64,000 nt of DNA from Marisa cornuarietis. Lineage: Eukaryota; Mollusca; Gastropoda; Architaenioglossa; Ampullariidae. Every line of letters begins with the position of its first letter. The first letter of the stretch is position 1. Location of the stretch: positions 248,001-312,000 of the forward strand of contig SMMW01000519.1 in NCBI GenBank assembly GCA_004794655.1, given 5' to 3'. The notes below the pieces were generated by a model. It ran no database searches. It had not been told where the DNA came from and saw only the letters and a program-made list of their open reading frames with translations. The position numbers and the translations under genes are program-made. Positions 34,901 through 45,911 of the stretch are shown here, in pieces.

Positions 34901-35122
34901 CCTCTGATTAGAGAACCTTTCTCCAAATAGGCTCACAAGCACAACAGAACATAAATAGTTCATTCGTCCTGGCATTAGAAATGTTCCTGGTGTCACTTGT
35001 TAAAACTACAGCCATTGGGGCAATTGGCTTATGTTTGTGGTACACTTGCTAAGAGTTTAAGTTAATTGTTCAGTAACTTTTTCACTAGTAAGATCTGAGA
35101 CATTTGATCATCCCTAGACTCG

Positions 35123-35760
35123 ATGTCAGCAGCCGACAAGTTCTCTTCTTGTGATATCCCGGGATGCTCTCCTACTGAGTTTCGAGCAGTCTCCGAGGCT
35201 GATGTAAAGACGATCATTCTCAGAGCGAAGCCAACTTGCCAGTTTGACCCAATGCCCAAAAGCCTTCTAGAATGTTTAGATGTTTTACTTCTTGCCATTA
35301 CCAATATTGTCAACAGGTGTTTCCCATTTTTGTTAAAACCGCCCTGGTGAGGCCACTTCTTAAGTCAACGATTGACGTCAATGTGTTAAACAACTAGTGC
35401 CCAGTTTTAAACTTGCTTTATCTCTCTAAGATGATCGAGAAAGTGGTTTTGACAAAGCTCTGGGCTTACTTACAGAAGCACCACCTAATCCCTAGGCTTA
35501 GTCGACATATCGGCCTTTTCACAATACTGAAACTACTCTTATCAAAGTAACCAAGGATCTATCATCTGCCTTCGACAGTGGGGATGTTTCTGCTTGACCT
35601 GTAAGCCACATTCAACGCTGTCGACCATTATTTGTTCCTTGAAAGAATTCGCATACTCATCATGATTCAACTCTTATCTAACTGATAGGCTTCAAACTGT
35701 GTTCGTCGACGGTCAAACATCCCACCCTGCTTCCCTTTTTTGCGGTCTGGTTCATGAAGA
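35123..35760 (+). mobile_element. L2/CR1-like LINE fragment (family B), RT N-terminal half
   Basis: Starts with a SEADVKTIILRAKPTCQFDP stretch and PKSLLECLDVLLLAITNIVN, the region before RT motif 1. It continues in broken frames with LVRPLLK, SKMIEKVVLTKL and a degraded LLDLxATFNAVDH palm motif (LLDLSAAFDTVDH in intact relatives). Several stops. The rest of the element is absent. Confidence 0.75.
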
Positions 35761-36029
35761 GAAGAGAGAGTGTGGTGCAAGTAAGAAGAGTTCTCTCAGA
35801 CTACAAGCTCCTTAAACAACTGTGTTACCGGTAGCAAGAGATGCGAGGCAGTAACTGGTAAATCCCACCGTGCCACCGGTCCAGCCTGCGTCGTCTGCAG
35901 AGGACAACTAAAGGATCATCACTGGTGTGCGTATCATCGCCGCTGTCTTTCATTGCCTGGCACAATTGTTGCGAGGCAGCGACCGACAACCCTCGACGCT
36001 AGACGGAGTCCAGCAGTGGTGTTTGGGGT

Positions 36030-36345
36030 GTTTGTCCTGCATGTTCAAAACTGCTCCTGAATATTTACAAGAGGTAGTTCCTCCTTACCAGCCGTCACGT
36101 GGTCTGCGCTCTGGCTCCCAGTCACACTTCTGTCTCCCTGCAGTGGAAGACACAAACAAGAAGCGCACTGGAACCAAGGCCTTCACAAACGCTGCGCCTT
36201 CAACAACCAAGCACAACTTCTGTCTTTTTTTTTTTTTTCTTTACTTTCCTGTTGTTTTTTTTTTCTTCTCTTCTGTTTTTGCTGCGCAATGAGCATTCTT
36301 CTGAATGGATACATGCGTATTATAAATGGACATAATTATTTGTGG
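36030..36345 (+). mobile_element. 3' end of LINE family A, truncated
   Basis: Matches the last 350 bases of the element at 22.35-23.59 kb: YLQEVVPPYQPSRGLRSGSQ, then a T-rich linker and the conserved tail ending near 36330. The join to unrelated sequence at about 36030 marks the truncation. The ATC tail has decayed. Confidence 0.8.
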
Positions 36346-38501
36346 TGATAGGGGTGCTTCACAAACGGCGGGCCCGCCGTCTGTCTTCGATCATCTAGAG
36401 GCAGGGAGCCGAATGGCACTGTCATTTTCAGCGCGAGGCTGAACTGACCACGTCCCGGTGACGTATCAGGAGAGCTCGAGAACTGCCAACTTTTGGCCCA
36501 GGAACGGACCGCGCGTCTATATATTTGTAGAGAGAGATAGAGAGAAATAAGACACTGTTAATGTTTAATATTCTTCATTTCATTAGTATATGCGTATACC
36601 TGACTTCTTGCTAACTTTTTTTCTCTTTGGTTAATAATAATTTGTTGTTACTTGTTCAACTGTGTTGTCACTGGTTGTTTGCGCACGCGACTGGAAAGGC
36701 ATTACTTGTGCGAGAGGCGTGCGGACGTGAAAAATTGGGCGATTGGGGTGCAAAAGTGTGAAAGTCAGGTGTGAGCAGGGTGCCCCCTTTACCCCGGGCT
36801 ATTTATTTCACCCCTCCTCCCCGCAGTTTCGTCAGTAGCTGTGATTGACTAGTGTCAGTTGGCAAGTCCGCCTGCTCATCTTTCTCTGCAGATTTATGAC
36901 ACACTACCTCACTACAGTTTTCTCTCTGATTCCTCTTTGTGTCTTCTATGTTTGTCTCTTCTTGCTTGTCTGCATAGTTGTTTCTCCTTCCGTCCTTTGT
37001 ATTCCGTCAATGTCTTCTACCTGTCGTGTTGAGAGCATATGCTCCTTCCTAAGGGTGATTACGTACTATATAAATCACACCATGATTATTATTAAGACTA
37101 CAGCCATTGGGACAGTTGGCTTATCTATAGACACGGTTTTGACCCCATTCTGTGCATGATGGCGTTTGTAGACCTGTACTCGAGAAGGGAGGATTGTTCC
37201 CAGAATACAGCACATGTACACTAACATTTTGGGAAATGCTTTCTTATTTAGAGCTCATTCCAGTCATTTGTTTCGCATTGTAGCAGGCTTTCAACGAGAG
37301 GTGTAGCGAAGACCGTTTCTGAGTATATTCTTAATGTGATGTGGCTACTGCGCTCTTGAATGTCATGAGGTGAATGCAGTATTCGCTTTGACGTATTTGC
37401 TTCTTACTTTGGAGCGTGCACTGGGGTCTTGACTATAAACTTGCCTTGATTCAGATTCTGTCACACTCCTACAGGAGTGGCAGGACCGGCAAGACAGGCG
37501 AGAGGGAAGACAGGAGGTAGCTCATGTGATGCAGTTACCTGCGGCACGTTGTAGTCTCTTACTGATTTAAAAAATGTGTTTTTGCGAGGTTTGTCAGGGA
37601 GGTATTGTTAAGTCTCTTGGTGATATAAAGAATGATGTGCTTTTTGTGAGGTGTGTCAATGAGGTATGATGAAGTCTCTCGTCCACAGAGAACACTTTAA
37701 TTAGTGATGTTTATCCACAGAGAACACTATAAATAGGTAAAGGAAAATATTTAAAAACCAAATGAACTTCATTAGAAAGCTAAAAATGTTTGAATAAAAG
37801 AGATATCAAGTCGTCGCAAAATAAAATGACAAAAAATTGTATGTGTTATTATACTTTCACTTATGTGTTAATAAAAAGATTTCACTTGACGATTTTCATA
37901 ACAGACGCAAGAGCTGCTGCCACATGTAACACAGAGCATCAGCTTGCAGGCTGCCAGTGGTGATCACACCACGTCACCTACGCTGCTCACTACTTTGGGT
38001 ATTTATAGTTTTTCTGACAACACAAGCACCACCACACCCCCACCCCGGGCACCACCACACCATAGGCACCGCCACACACCACGACCACCACTTCACCATC
38101 ATCACTCTACCACCACCACGGCCACCTCACCGCCGCCGGTACCACTTCACTATCACCATTTTCACCGCCACACCACTACCATCACATTACCTATAACCGA
38201 TAATCGTGATGACGGACAGAAGTCACATGCCCCCCTCCCCTAGTCAGCTCTGTCTGTCTCAGCCTTTTCCTATGCGCCGACAGACCATCTGACTTCTCTT
38301 TTTTTCTTTTGATAGCAAACATCTGTCACTTGTAAGAGTATTACAGAGTATTAGGGACCATCTTTGTTTTAATCTCTTTGTATTAGCGACAGGCTTGTAA
38401 GGTGGCAGCCAAGCGCAGGACACAGACAGCCACGAGAGCTTGTGAGGACAAGATTGGGAAGACGGTGGTCCTTGAGGAAGCACAAGAACACCAGCAACTA
38501 C
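36346..38501. other. Non-coding stretch upstream of the seven-exon gene
   Basis: No gene recognised. It includes a CpG-rich part at 36365-36520 with the palindrome GGCGGGCCCGCC and a TATATATTTG word near 36519. A loose two-copy repeat (about 66 bases, AAGTCTCT words) lies at 37550-37680, and CAC-rich low-complexity sequence at 38020-38190. A promoter for the downstream gene could lie here. Confidence 0.4.
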
Positions 38502-41500
38502 ATGCCTGATCACGCGCGTGATGACATGGCAGATGAGGCGCAGCCGTCGATAGCTTGCAACCTGACTGGCACAACCGTCACTACTCAGACGAAAACGGTA
38601 CCTGCAGCATCTTTTTCATGCTCTTGGAGTGATTGGTTATAAGTTCATTGTACTCAAAAAAAATTAAAATTCTGTTTCTTAATAACAGTATTTTTTTCTT
38701 TTGAATCTCACAACTTGCGAACCAAGCATCCCCCGGCACAGCAAAAGAAAAAGAAACGAAAATGTCAAGAGAGGCCAGAACTTTGCTTCTCTGGGGGTCG
38801 TCTCAAAACTTCACATGGCAAAAACACATCCTCAAACCTGCAGGATGTGTGCACTTCTACAAATGTTATGGTAAGAGCTTGTTTTCTTTTCATATTTGTG
38901 TGTTTGTCACTTAATGTGTCAGGCTTTTTGGTATGGATCTTTTCGATTTAACTTCTTTTGACATTTTCTATGCGTACTTATATATGTACAGATGGTCGTC
39001 ATCTTTTGGAACTGACTTAGTGAAGTTGTTTCAATCTTTGAAGAGTAGATCAACTTTCCTGGGAAAATATCTCCCAAGTTATTAAACATCCTCAGTCCAA
39101 AATGATAGTTAAAAATACCCTGTTCTTGCCTCGCTTCATTTTGGCTCCGTTCGCTCGTTGGATCGGTGTGCACTGGAAACCGTATCAACACTTGCAAGAT
39201 GGGTGTGAAGGAGCACCGAGTGGTCAGTAAGAGGTCACAAGATGGTCACGACCCCTCAGGTAGAGGCTAGGCGCTATGGTGACATTCTTTAGCTTTTATT
39301 TACTTACCCTTACGAAAGCATTTACGTGACGTGACGTGACGTAATAAAACAGGGTTAACACCATTTACCTCCATCCCATCCGTCAGGCATTGCATAGTCT
39401 TACTCCTTCTTTACCAGACCAGACAACAGGAGCGGCATCTCCATCAAGACAGGAATGGGCTGTACCAAAAAATGGAGGGCAGTCAAGGCCTCAACACCGG
39501 CAGCTTTGAAAACACCAGTGAGTGGGTAGTTCTTGACTGCAAATCGAAGCTTGAGTCGAGGCTACAACCAAACTGGATGTAGGCCTGATTAAGGTGCTTG
39601 CAAAAGATTTAAACGAGCTCTTCATACTGGGTGTGTGTAAGCATTTACACGAGCTGTTAGTGTTGGTTGTGTGTGAACTGGGATGCTAGAATAGTTGTGG
39701 GGGTGTGGGTGGTGGGTAAGTGGTGCGTTAACTTAGATCAGCAAGTTCACGTTAACCATCCTGATGACATTCAGGCTTCAGTGACTGCAGACAATCGGCA
39801 CTCAACTTTGCTTGTGTTCTGTATGTGTATGTGCTACAGCAGTACTACAGCGACCTGAAACCGTCGTCACTCAGCTTAATTTGCAGCAGCAGCAGGAGTG
39901 GGAGAGATCCGAGATGACCCAAAATGTCAGGGCAGAAAAGTTGTCGACGTTGGAGCAGGTCGCCAGGGGATATGGACAAGAAATTTTGGAGAAACAAAGT
40001 TCCCAGCTGCATCACGTGTTCCAGACACACCAAGAAAAGAAACAGTGAGTCTTGTATCAACCAAGCCGGTAGCCGCCGTAATCACCACCAACTATTTGAA
40101 TCCAGGATTAATAGAATCGATGCCTTAATTGTTATTCTAATCTTCTGTCTTCTCATTTACCTTTAATCCTCATCTTATCTGTCTTCTTACTTATCTTTAA
40201 CCCTCATTTTATCTTTCTCCTTATTTCATTCAACGTCTCATTTTTTATGTCTCATTTTATTGACTCTTACCTGACATGTATATAGTGATCTCTGGTCCGA
40301 ACACATTCTATTCCGATGGCCTATACTGTTACGAATTAAACCCTGTAGCGGTCTGTGTGGGGTATCGCTCGGCCGAGATATTTGACCCCGGTACCTGCCG
40401 GTCGTCCGCGCGACTGTAACTAAGCGCGTCGTTATCATTCTAGCGGGTGCGTGAGCGAGTGTGACTGACGCAAGCCATGATACCTGGAATGCTCGGTGCG
40501 AGAGAGCGCATGCTTGACAAGTGGATGCTGGATGTTTCTAGATGTGTTTGTACTTGTATATAAGCGGCGAGAGTGAGTGTTAAAGTAGGAGGAGTAAGGA
40601 TGCAGTAAAGGAAGTGAGGAGTTCAGAGTTTTGCGGGCGTGTGATCGCCGCTATAGTTTGTTGTGTAGGTGTGTGTCGCCTTTAGCCAGCGTGTGTCGTT
40701 GAGGCCAAAGCTGTGTCAGGCGTGTGTCGCCGTTTGAGTAGGAGGAGTCGTTGCTAGAATAGTCTTCAGAGTGAGGTGTGTAGATTGTGTTGCCGGCGTG
40801 TGTTGCCGATTTGCTGCATGGAAACGGCTGTACAAAACTTGTAAATAAAGCGTTTGGTTGAAATATTTCGACTGCAAAGACTGTTTCTTGGAGAGGCTGG
40901 CACCGCAGACTTAAGAACCATAAACGAGCCATTGACGACGACATAGGGCCATAGGCGCATGGGACTTGCTTCGTCGCTCAATTTAATACGGTCACCATCA
41001 ACATCCATAAGTTCTATCCGTAACATATACGATAACGTACCTTTGTGGTCCTGGCACACTCTATTCTAATGTGCTAGACGGTAACCTCTGTAGTCCTGAC
41101 ACTCTATTCCAATGTGCTAAAGGGTAACCTTTGTGGTCCTGACATACTCTATTCTAATGTGCTAGATGCATGAAAGACTGGCCTGACCATGGGAATCAGA
41201 ACCTTTGTCGCACGGTTACCACCACCTCGCTCAGTGCCAGCACTACAACTCCTCCCACCTTCAAGGCGGTAGTCAACAGCAAGAAAACTGTTTCTCTGAA
41301 CCCATGTGAAGCTGATGTCAGACTAATCTTTTCAGTATCAGATCCGCCAGTGTCAAGACACTCGGTAAGGTTAGGATGTTCAGCAAAAGGTCTCCAGAGC
41401 CCGGCTGACGCACGTTGTGTAGATGATATGAAAGCACAGAGCGATTTATATGGAGGATCAGCGGCCTCGTGCTCTCAACGCGCGGCCTTTCCAGACACCA

Positions 41501-43919
41501 CCCCGGTCACGTGGCAACACATGTGTCCAGACGATGAAGAACCGGACGATGCGTGCAGCCAGACGTCGGTATCACTGCTGCAGCCCCGTAGCCCCATGTC
41601 GCCATGCTTATTTGGTACTGGCAATAAGAACACGGAATACACAGCAGCGCCCATCTGTGGCGCGGACACCGCCCCGCCTGAGGTTTCGCAGGAGACAACC
41701 CAGGCCAGACTTCAGGTGGTCAGCCTTCAGTCCGCCCCAGTCACTCCTCACCCAGCCGTGGAGAAGGGGAGAAAGCTAATCGCCGCGCTGTTGTCTGCTG
41801 ACGGGAACATGAATGCTATTGTCACAACACCGCATGTCAATGGTGTCACGCACAGCTCGTGTCCTAAGCCATCTATCACTGCATCACAAAATAGATCACA
41901 GCCAAAGGGTCTGCTGAAAGTAGTGCAAAATAATTCACAGTCTCCTTGCACGTGGCCTGTTGCACACAACGATTTTCTACAGTATACGTCTCCGGTCACA
42001 GGTCAACAGAATAAATTGTCTGTCAGTGGTCCACTACATATGTCACAACTGACTGGTCCACACGAGACCTTACCTCTGTCTGGCTTACAGCGAAGCACAA
42101 CCCGTGCTTCTTTACGCCATACATCGATAAGTAGTGACATTCCGGCATGTTCTGAAACCCCAACCACTGGCTCACGGCCAAGGAGATCCTGCAGACAGAA
42201 GGGAAACCCAGCTGGAAACGGATCAGCTCCTGGTGAGCTTCACGATGATTTCACAAAAAGAAAGTCCTCTGCAAAAAGTGATGAAATCCCAAGGCTTTCA
42301 GTTTTCGCTCAGAGTAAGGAAACCGTGGCGCCTTGTGATGAGAACCATGCGTACACAGGACGGGCTTTTCTACTTGAAGCCCTCGCCTCTTTCCAGATAT
42401 CAACGTCAGACGCGTTTGGAAATCAGACACTGTCTTCTCCAGCTCTGTCAAGATCACGGAGTTCGACGTTTAAAGATAAACGCCTGGGTGCGGATTCTGT
42501 GTCTAGCATACCACCACAAGCTGTAGTAGGCGCTGATGGTTATGCCATGTTTAGCAAAACCATGAAAGGTGGACTGAAACACCCTAAAACAGCCTCCATC
42601 ACGATGAGAGTGAGCAGGCGGAAGACTGGCCGCTCGCGCCGCTCATACAAGTCACGTGCACCGAAGCTGCAAGCTGACTTCAGGACTTGCACAAAATCCC
42701 AGAACGTGAATGGTCGAAGACAAAAGTCAACTGGCTGGACGACTTCACAGGTAAGATGGAGGTCAGCAAAGTCAAGTCATTGAAGGTAACTTTGAGAGAG
42801 GGGGAGGAGGAGGGGGAGGGGCTTGTTTGCCTGCTTGGCTATCTGAACTATTGGCGATAATGAGCTTTGCAGTTCACCTGCCTATTAACGTGCCAAAGAA
42901 TGAACAAATGGGTTGTGTAGACTGCGAGACGAATGAGCAGATATTTGTAGAATATTCAATATTTGAAACTGTTTTTAGTTTGTAGAATACTTTATATTTC
43001 AAACTTCGTTTAGTTTATAAAATACTTAATAGTTCAAACTTTGTTTGGTTCGTAGAATACTTATGTTTGAAACACTTGGCCACCATCTGTAGTCGTGCTT
43101 TCGTTGCTCCAGTCTGGGTCATCGTTTGCAGAAGTACTCGGCGCCGCCTGTATCCGCGATAACAACAGGGAAACCTCAGCCGTCATCAGAGACCGAGACA
43201 ACAGCGCAGCAGACAGGAGCATGCGCACTGCCAAAGGGCTTTCTATTGCCAGAATCAGCAGTCTCTTCAAAGCAAGTCAGACCAGCCATAAATAATAGAG
43301 GTACTGACTATAGGTAGCTTGGGAAAAGTGTCTCTGTGAAGTCAGACCTTGCATGGGGCTCAGCACAGCTGTATGTTTGACGAGCATTTGAAGGGCAGTA
43401 TTGCATATGATTCTAACCGTTACAGTCTCATCTAAACATGGCCTACAGCCTTCACATGTTGACCGGGTTATAATTATTATACGATTTCTTGCTTTTGACT
43501 CTCACCTTAATTGTCACTCGCGGAGAGGAACATGTCAGTAGCTGTGCTGAGTAACTGCTTAGCACTAACAAAGGACATTGCTGTGATCTCTAGCTGTGAC
43601 CTGTGTCCTTAATTCCGTGTGTAGCACTTTGTTTCTTGCACGTGTCACTCTGTCTGTGACCTGTACCATTAATGCCATGGATATCACAACACTTTGATTT
43701 TGACCTGTTTAAGGTGTGGCTTTGTGTGACGGGGTCAGTCTCGGCCACACGCAAGCGTGCGTTGACCTCATCTCGTCTGTCCGGAGCGTGCTATTGGTGG
43801 CTGACGAGGAGCTGGCTTGGCACAGCGACCACAGCGACTTGCGGCGTTTCTGGGAGGCCGATTTCACCAACGTCACCATGTCCCCCGCTACCTGGGCCAC
43901 TGTTGATATTTGGGAGTGA
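38502..43919 (+). CDS. Unrecognised seven-exon gene, 834-codon model
   Basis: I do not recognise the product. Proposed exons: 38502-38597, 38727-38870, 39418-39517, 39840-40044, 41166-42750, 43132-43300, 43714-43919. All junctions agree in reading phase (0, 0, 1, 2, 0, 1) and the total is divisible by three. Donors include GTAAGA (38871, 42751), GTGAGT (39518, 40045) and GTACTG (43301). The first donor (GTACCT) is weak, so the N-terminus is the least certain part; the main exon could instead begin at 41235 (CTCAG acceptor, same phase). Exon 4 codes a Gln-rich, probably coiled-coil stretch. The 1.6-kb exon 5 is Ser/Thr/Pro-rich and disordered-looking, with a basic cluster near its end (SRRKTGRSRRSYKSRAPK). 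The last exon is compact and ends TWATVDIWE. This could be a regulatory or nuclear protein; that is a guess from composition. A solo LTR lies in intron 4. Confidence 0.62.
40283..41166. repeat. About 46-bp tandem array interrupted by a solo LTR
   Basis: Three clear copies at 41032-41166 share GGTAACC...TTTGTGGTCCTGACA and CTCTATTCTAATGTGCTAG. A diverged copy (CTGGTCCGAACACATTCTATT) lies just before the LTR at 40290-40326. The last copy provides the proposed TGCTAG acceptor of exon 5. Confidence 0.7.
40327..41025 (+). mobile_element. Solo LTR with perfect 5-bp target duplication
   Basis: A 699-base unit begins TGTTACG and ends CGTAACA, a matched inverted end pair, and is flanked on both sides by TATAC (40322-40326 and 41026-41030). 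Inside are a TATA box (TATATAAG at 40557) and a poly(A) signal (AATAAA at 40844), in the order U3-R-U5 on the plus strand. It is more CG-rich than its surroundings. No internal coding region remains, so it is the product of LTR-LTR recombination. It is unrelated to the Gmr1 LTR. Superfamily is uncertain; 5-bp duplications fit gypsy or BEL. Confidence 0.88.
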
Positions 43920-45911
43920 CGTCATCTACAGTCTCGTGTGAACAAGAGGCCACAACATCCGTCATCTTGTTCTTTCACCTCTGTTCTTGCCAGCAGCGGG
44001 TTGAGAGTTTGGTATTGCTCGGTGGTAGGAGGGAGGGACATACAAGCGGCTTGAGAGGATATCAGTGTTGTCTGAACTTCATGAAAATTATGAGATTTGC
44101 TAACGACTTCACAGTAGTCTCTGTTAATGAGTTTTCATTGTTGCTTTTTGTGACTACTTTTTTAAACGGAACACAGTTAATTACTTACACTTCTTCTATT
44201 GCCATTCTGACTATGATGTCAGTTGTTATTGTGGTGCAGTTTAAGTGTGCTGCAGACGTTAACGTGGTGCAGATGATAGTGTGGTGCAGTTGGATGAGAT
44301 TTTCTTTGCTGACGGTCTTCACGCGTCAACAATTTTCATTATCTGTGCCGATCATAGTCATAACTATTAAGTCCCCGCAAGATGTAGCAGCGGTAAAATC
44401 GCACAAAATTTCTGCTCTGGTCATATGACCAGAAATAACATTGTGAGAACCCCCTTTGATGAAAGCGGACATGGAGGTCGACAGAGGAAGAGCTGACTGA
44501 TGAACGTAAAGACAGGGTACCAACATCGCAGACCTGCCGGCCGCCGCTCACCATAGGGGCAACCTTAGAGAACCTAGCTGCTGAAACCTTCCAATCCCTA
44601 CGACGACTAATACAGGTCACAGGGTTAGACTCAACCCCCTAATGTAAATACGCCGAAGTCTTGTTGTCGACACAGTCCCAGTCTTGCCGTTGGAGACGGA
44701 AGCAAGCTCATGTCAGAGAGTAAAATCTTGCCTGAAACACCCTGACGGTTAAAGACGAAACTGGCAACTACCGCTATTGTTAAGTGAAACTGGAGTTGAT
44801 GTGTTACGGGCGTGACGACAGTGCACTACAGCAGCATTTTCTGATGACCTCTACATTTGTCATATGATGGCAAGTGTGCTACATGTGTGATATGATGGTA
44901 GTTTGTTACATGTGTCATATGATGTCAAGTATTCCTGACGTGGACGTGCAGCGGCCGATTCCAGAACACCACAGATATAGGTGTTGTGTATCAAACAAAA
45001 ATTGTTACCCATCTGTGGTATTTTCTGCCCATAATTCAGCTGTAGATGGTCCAGATCTTCCAAAAGTCTATTCACTGAGTAAACATGAATACCGTCACAG
45101 AAGATATAAAGGGACAAACAGCACATCACAATCAATGTCATACAAGGAAATGCAGCCAGCTAGCCAGCACATCATAAAGAACATTGTTGTTCCATTAAAT
45201 TCATTAATGACACGATATCCATGGTAACTGGCGTGCGAGATAAGGTCCACTTCAAAAGTGCTCCACCTCAGAAGCCAGTTGTAGTGTAGCCACTCTTCAA
45301 CTGCCGCTTTACAAGTAAACTATTGTGTGAATGCCTCAGGGTCTTCAGCATGGCCCGAACTCTGCATGTATCTCCCACAAAATTCAGCATTACAATATGT
45401 CTTCCTAACAGCCTTCAGCATTACAGATATTTGATGTCTCCCTCATAGCCGTCAGTATTACAGGTATCTCACGTCTTCCTTCTAGAATTTAGCAGTACAT
45501 GTATTGCCTGTCTTCCTTACGGTCTTAAGCTTATTAGGGCAAGTCTTTGACCGGGTGACTCGTTTCGAGTACTCCCTTTTCCTCACCCTCCCTCTCCCCG
45601 ATAGTGCAAAATCACATCAAGGTGAAAGCACTTTCCTAGTAAATCATCCAGCCAGCCAAGTCCTTCATACACACGTACACACGTCAGCGCGCGCAAACAT
45701 TCCTTGTCATCCTAGACCAGAGCTTAACTTTCCAACTGAACCACCTTCTAAATAGTCGAGAGATTGAAAACACTTTAATATCCGCACGTGAACCATTCTT
45801 TAATAATTTAATGCACTCATAGTCTGCATTTGAAGATCTGTGATACCAGATAATTTCGCTACTGAAAATAGAGTGGGAGCAACATGTACCCGACTACTGA
45901 AGCTAATGATG
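43920..45911. other. Intergenic stretch between two convergent genes
   Basis: No gene recognised on either strand. It contains a three-copy repeat of about 28 bases at 44850-44930 (CATATGATG, TACATGTGT words) and a loose repeat of about 40 bases at 45345-45530 with CAGCATTACA words. Confidence 0.45.

Noticed and set aside
37944..38243. Pro/His/Thr-rich open frames on +
   Set aside because: Produced by CAC-rich low-complexity sequence.
41166..42750. Resemblance of the basic cluster to a shugoshin C-terminal motif
   Set aside because: Only a few basic and Ser residues match and the shugoshin N-terminal coiled coil is not found.
44860..45227. Overlapping frames of about 100 codons on both strands
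   Set aside because: They overlap a short tandem repeat, have no domain and no splice logic.
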